Assembly: GCF_017873625.1 (NCBI RefSeq)
Contig: NZ_JAGGKL010000006.1
Location: 175,001-215,924 of the forward strand
Length of the DNA stretch: 40,924 nucleotides
Source of the DNA: Methanobacterium petrolearium
Lineage (GTDB): Archaea > Methanobacteriota > Methanobacteria > Methanobacteriales > Methanobacteriaceae
Direction of reading: 5' to 3'
Under the pieces are notes generated by a model. That model saw nothing but the letters and a program-made list of their open reading frames with translations. It did not search any database and was not told the origin of the DNA. Positions 38,209 to 40,924 of the stretch are shown here, piece by piece (the stretch's first letter is position 1; each line of letters starts with the position of its first letter). The position numbers and the translations under genes were made by a program.

Positions 38209-38916
38209 ATGAAAGATTCCATGATTATTGGAGGTACAATATTTTCTTCACTTGAATACCCCAGTAAAATGTCCCTGGTTATATTCACTGGTGGTTGCCT
38301 GTTACGATGTCCTTACTGCCATAACCCTGAGATCATTGAGGGTGGAGAAAATGCTTCACTCTTAAATGTTAAAAAAGAGATTGATGAGGCTCTGGACTTT
38401 ATTGATGCAGTGGTTATCACTGGAGGAGAACCTTTAATGCAGGCAGAAGAAGTTGGTGGGTTATTAAACTACTCTCAGAAAAAGGGATTGAAAACAAAAT
38501 TAGACACCAATGGATGTTACCCTGAAAGAATTTCCAAAATAATAGACTCTGTTGATTACATTGCCCTGGATATTAAAGCTCCTTTCTACAAGTATGGGGA
38601 AGTTATTGGTGCAGAAATTGGTGATAAAGTAACCGAAAGTATGAACCTGGTTTTTGATTCTGACTGTTACCTGGAATGTAGAACTACCTATGTCCCTGGA
38701 CTCCTGGAACCATCAGACATAACAGAAATTGCTAAAAGCATCCAATGTGATATTTACACCCTACAACAGTTTAGAAACAAGATCGTCCTTGATGAAAAAC
38801 TAAAAAAAACACCCAATCCTTCTCCAAAGGAGCTTTACAAAATTGCTAAACAAATAAAGCCCATTTTGGGAAAAGTAAAGGTTAAAACATCTGAATTTGG
38901 TGACGAGATATTTTGA
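38209..38916 (+). CDS. Anaerobic ribonucleotide reductase activating protein-like radical SAM enzyme
   Basis: 235 residues. The radical SAM motif is C30-x3-C34-x2-C37 (GCLLRCPYCHNP), followed by ITGGEPLMQ and LDTNG. This is the pattern of the NrdG/PflA-like group, in particular the form 'anaerobic ribonucleoside-triphosphate reductase activating protein' of Methanobacteriales. It would generate the glycyl radical of NrdD in the cytoplasm; NrdD is not in this window, so the exact partner is inferred. It starts one base after the hisC stop (ATG 38209). No additional cluster motif is visible. Confidence 0.92.
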   Translation: MKDSMIIGGTIFSSLEYPSKMSLVIFTGGCLLRCPYCHNPEIIEGGENASLLNVKKEIDEALDFIDAVVITGGEPLMQAEEVGGLLNYSQKKGLKTKLDTNGCYPERISKIIDSVDYIALDIKAPFYKYGEVIGAEIGDKVTESMNLVFDSDCYLECRTTYVPGLLEPSDITEIAKSIQCDIYTLQQFRNKIVLDEKLKKTPNPSPKELYKIAKQIKPILGKVKVKTSEFGDEIF

Positions 38917-38924
38917 GTGAAAAA

Positions 38925-38976
38925 TAATTAGTTATTTTATTAGATGAATTAGTTATAAAAATTTAGTTATAAAAAA
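38925..38976. repeat. Degenerate AT-rich direct repeats
   Basis: AATTAGTTAT-like units recur at 38926-38935, 38947-38956 and 38962-38971, the last two followed by AAAAA. They lie between the NrdG-like and ASCH-TPR genes. Probably low-complexity intergenic sequence. Confidence 0.5.
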
Positions 38977-39040
38977 AATAAATCAAATATATGTCAAGTA
39001 ACGTCTTTAATCATATTAATAACCAAGTGGAGGTTGTAAA

Positions 39041-40174
39041 ATACCTATCCTGTTGTTTGGAAGCCGTCACCTAGACCTTATAACTGGCGAAAAGACTACC
39101 ACCATCAGAAAGATATGGAAAAAACCATTATCCCAGGGAGATCGTCTGCATTGTTACTGGAACCTAGTTTCCAAGGAGCGAAAAAAGCTTTTTGAAGCGG
39201 AAGTAACCGATGTGGAGGTGACCAAATTCGCTGATCTGGTTAAAAACGATGAGTTGGCTTGTGAAGAAGGGTTTAATGATGCTTCCGAGTTAGAATCCGA
39301 ATTCAAGAAAATGTATCCGGAGCATACCAGTGATGAGTCGCTCTTTCAGGTTATCAGATTCCATAAACTCCCCATGAATGAATGGGAAGGAGCGCAAATC
39401 AATGAAAAAGCCATGATCACTAAAAGAGCAGATATACTTTTTGATGTTGGGAAATTTGATAAATCTGTGATATGTTATTCTGCAGCCCTAAAAATTGATC
39501 CTGATGATGTTTACATTTTAAACAAAAAAGGAGACAACCTTTCACGACTAGGAAACTTTCAGGAAGCCCTTAAATGTTACGATCAGGCCCTGCGAATGGA
39601 ACCTGATAATGGATATATCTGGAATAATAAAGCAATAGCTCTTTTGAATTCTAACCGGCCAGAAGATGCCTTAAAAGCCAGTGATAATGCCATGGAGATT
39701 GATGAAAATAATTTAATTGTTCTGTACTGGAGAGGTTTTATTTTTGAGATGTTAGGACGTTTTGATGATGCGCTTAAATGTTATGATAAAATCTTGGATC
39801 TAAACCCCAATGATCCAGAAGCATGGAATGCCAAAGGAAACCTTTTATCCCAAATTGACAGGGCAGAAGATGCTCTGGAATGTTATGATCATTCTTTAGA
39901 GCTTTGCCTGGAAGATGAACCTGATGCTTCCACTTGGAACCGCAAAGGTAATGCGTTAATGGAGTTAAATCGTTTCAAAGAAGCTGTGGAGTGTTATGAT
40001 AAAGCTCTTTCCATGGAACCGGATAATGAAATTTTTTTAAGTAATAAAGGAGTGGCATTCATGGAACTAAACCGTTTTGAAGAAGCTGTTCTGTGTTTCA
40101 AGAAAGTCCTTATCATTAACCCCAACAATGGAGATGCTCAGATTTTAATGGACGAATGTCTGGAAAATCTCTAG
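39041..40174 (+). CDS. ASCH domain-TPR repeat fusion protein
   Basis: 377 residues if the first codon is ATA 39041. Residues 1-105 are an ASCH domain (PILLFGSRHLDLITGEKTTTIRK, FQVIRFHKL), a fold that binds RNA or modified nucleotides; residues about 118-355 are seven 34-residue TPR units (e.g. AEDALECYDHSLE, KEAVECYDKAL), a protein-binding scaffold. There is no ATG, GTG or TTG in the frame before TTG 39053, but GGAGG (39029-39033) lies 7 bases before ATA 39041, and the residues after it belong to the ASCH domain. So either an unusual ATA start or a point change from ATG is likely; TTG 39053 is the conservative start, giving 373 residues. A fusion of ASCH and TPR suggests an RNA-linked adaptor; function unknown. 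Stand-alone gene. Confidence 0.85.
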   Translation: MPILLFGSRHLDLITGEKTTTIRKIWKKPLSQGDRLHCYWNLVSKERKKLFEAEVTDVEVTKFADLVKNDELACEEGFNDASELESEFKKMYPEHTSDESLFQVIRFHKLPMNEWEGAQINEKAMITKRADILFDVGKFDKSVICYSAALKIDPDDVYILNKKGDNLSRLGNFQEALKCYDQALRMEPDNGYIWNNKAIALLNSNRPEDALKASDNAMEIDENNLIVLYWRGFIFEMLGRFDDALKCYDKILDLNPNDPEAWNAKGNLLSQIDRAEDALECYDHSLELCLEDEPDASTWNRKGNALMELNRFKEAVECYDKALSMEPDNEIFLSNKGVAFMELNRFEEAVLCFKKVLIINPNNGDAQILMDECLENL

Positions 40175-40216
40175 AACTTTTTAATCATAAGTATCTCAAT
40201 GATTTTATATCTGTTT

Positions 40217-40582
40217 TTAGTCACTTCCACTTAACAAACCACCTATAGCTCCGCCAACACCCATCAAAACTATATTCACAATTAGTGAAACAATTACTAT
40301 TGTAAATCCAGTCACCACTCCTGTTGCAAGGCCAGCTACTCCTCCAAAGATGGTTCCTCCCACAATCAGGAGTATGGCCAGAACTATGGATCCAAAGGCA
40401 CCGGCAACTGTAGCATTCCATAAACCGCCTATAATGCCATCATGCACCCAATATCCAACTATAAATCCGGCTATGAACAGACCAAGGTTGACACCCCAAT
40501 ACTGATTCACATAAATTCCAAACAAATTACCCAAAATTATTGCCAGAATAAAACCCACAACTACAGGTCCCCATTTTACCAT
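40217..40582 (-). CDS. DUF5518 membrane protein
   Basis: 121 residues with four hydrophobic, glycine-rich helices (about 6-24, 31-50, 54-78 and 85-115). The GGLWNATVAGAFGS segment and small-residue-rich helices match the DUF5518 group, which is common in Methanobacterium. Function unknown. ATG 40582 has GGAGGAATGAATA just before it, a good ribosome site. It is convergent with the ASCH-TPR gene and stands alone. Confidence 0.88.
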   Translation of the reverse strand: MVKWGPVVVGFILAIILGNLFGIYVNQYWGVNLGLFIAGFIVGYWVHDGIIGGLWNATVAGAFGSIVLAILLIVGGTIFGGVAGLATGVVTGFTIVIVSLIVNIVLMGVGGAIGGLLSGSD

Positions 40583-40924
40583 TATTCATTCCTCCATCAT
40601 AGATTTAATTTTCCCAGGTTTTCCATTTGACTAACTTACAGAATATTTGTCTATTGAATAGTGAATAATCTGTAATTATTGATCTGTTGTTTCTGTTATT
40701 TTAAATAATCAATTTAATGTAAAAAAAATCATGACCAATCATTTTAGTATTGTAAACAAATATCCTCATTCCATAGTTCAGGACGCTCTGAAATGAATGT
40801 TTCTAGCATCTTTTTACATGATTTGAGGTTTATAGTTAACGACATAGAAAATTTTATATAATGCAGGTTTTATATTTACTTATATGAAGAGAAAGCCAAC
40901 TATAAATAAGGATTTTACAAGTGT
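40583..40924. other. AT-rich intergenic region with a TATA box near the right edge
   Basis: 342 bases. TTTTATATAA at 40852-40861 is a strong archaeal TATA, about 27 bases before an ATG at 40884 whose frame (MKRKPTINKDFTS) is open to the window edge. No RNA gene recognised. Confidence 0.4.
40884..40924 (+). CDS. Possible start of a gene cut by the window edge
   Basis: ATG 40884 opens a basic frame (MKRKPTINKDFTS) that runs off the window. It has no ribosome site, but the TATA at 40852-40861 is at the right distance for a leaderless or near-leaderless transcript. Only 13 codons are visible, so no family can be named. Confidence 0.3.
   Translation, partial: MKRKPTINKDFTS

Overview
The window reads as a chromosomal segment of an AT-rich methanogenic archaeon of the order Methanobacteriales, most like Methanobacterium. 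The archaeal evidence is an archaeal-type AlaRS, ribosomal proteins L40e and S3Ae, the ether-lipid enzyme geranylgeranylglyceryl phosphate synthase, an archaeal phosphoglycerate mutase, Tsr3 and DUF5518. A methanogenesis-marker-16 type protein and HypD point to a hydrogenotrophic methanogen. A Mur-ligase homologue in an archaeon fits a pseudomurein wall. Many genes have clear GGTGA or GGAGG ribosome binding sites, and several use TTG or GTG starts. I saw no tRNA, rRNA, CRISPR array or insertion sequence.

Layout. 1-3848 (+): alaS, cut by the left edge, and a DUF39/ferredoxin metalloprotein. 3849-5217 (-): a THEP1-type NTPase and a zinc-ribbon protein with a Tyr/Asn-rich linker and a membrane tail. 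5763-7416 (+): a heliorhodopsin (the outstanding gene here) followed by a membrane-anchored alpha/beta hydrolase. 7529-12181 (-): a small acidic protein, a PflX-like radical SAM protein, a TldE/PmbA-like protein overlapping phosphoglycolate phosphatase, and hypD. 12619-15802 (+): a Mur-family ligase, an unrecognised membrane-anchored exported protein and a MobA-like nucleotidyltransferase, a possible cell-wall module. 15895-20650 (-): DUF169, GGGP synthase, tsr3-rpl40e, a decayed histidine-kinase tail, and a ChlD/ChlI-like pair. 20921-22444 (+): a mini zinc ribbon, an unknown protein and a DUF116 protein. 22507-24191 (-): a DUF2178 / HTH / small membrane protein / CPBP protease cassette. 24600-28274 (+): an esterase, a SagB-type nitroreductase, an iron-sulfur flavoprotein, a methyltransferase and a NifX-like protein. 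28337-28810 (-): a DUF3592-like membrane protein. 29136-38916 (+): a tautomerase, a DUF885-like metallopeptidase, then a tightly packed run rps3ae, DUF92, apgM, glmM, glmU, gamma-carbonic anhydrase, hisC and an NrdG-like activase. The right end has an ASCH-TPR fusion (+), a DUF5518 membrane protein (-), and a possible gene start running off the edge.

How they fit together. glmM and glmU lead to UDP-GlcNAc for pseudomurein and glycans; apgM serves gluconeogenesis; hisC serves histidine synthesis. The Mur ligase is a candidate for assembling the pseudomurein peptide. The redox genes at 25.5-28.3 kb may form a flavin and iron-sulfur accessory cluster. The heliorhodopsin keeps the retinal lysine, the counter-ion glutamate and both active-site histidines. 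It is therefore probably a functional photoreceptor-type protein, in a host whose obligate anaerobiosis makes its source of retinal a puzzle.

All calls come from reading the sequence. Family names rest on recognised motifs, and no database search was run. Several gene starts were moved inside the longest open frame because a ribosome binding site sits in front of an internal ATG or TTG; this is stated in each entry.
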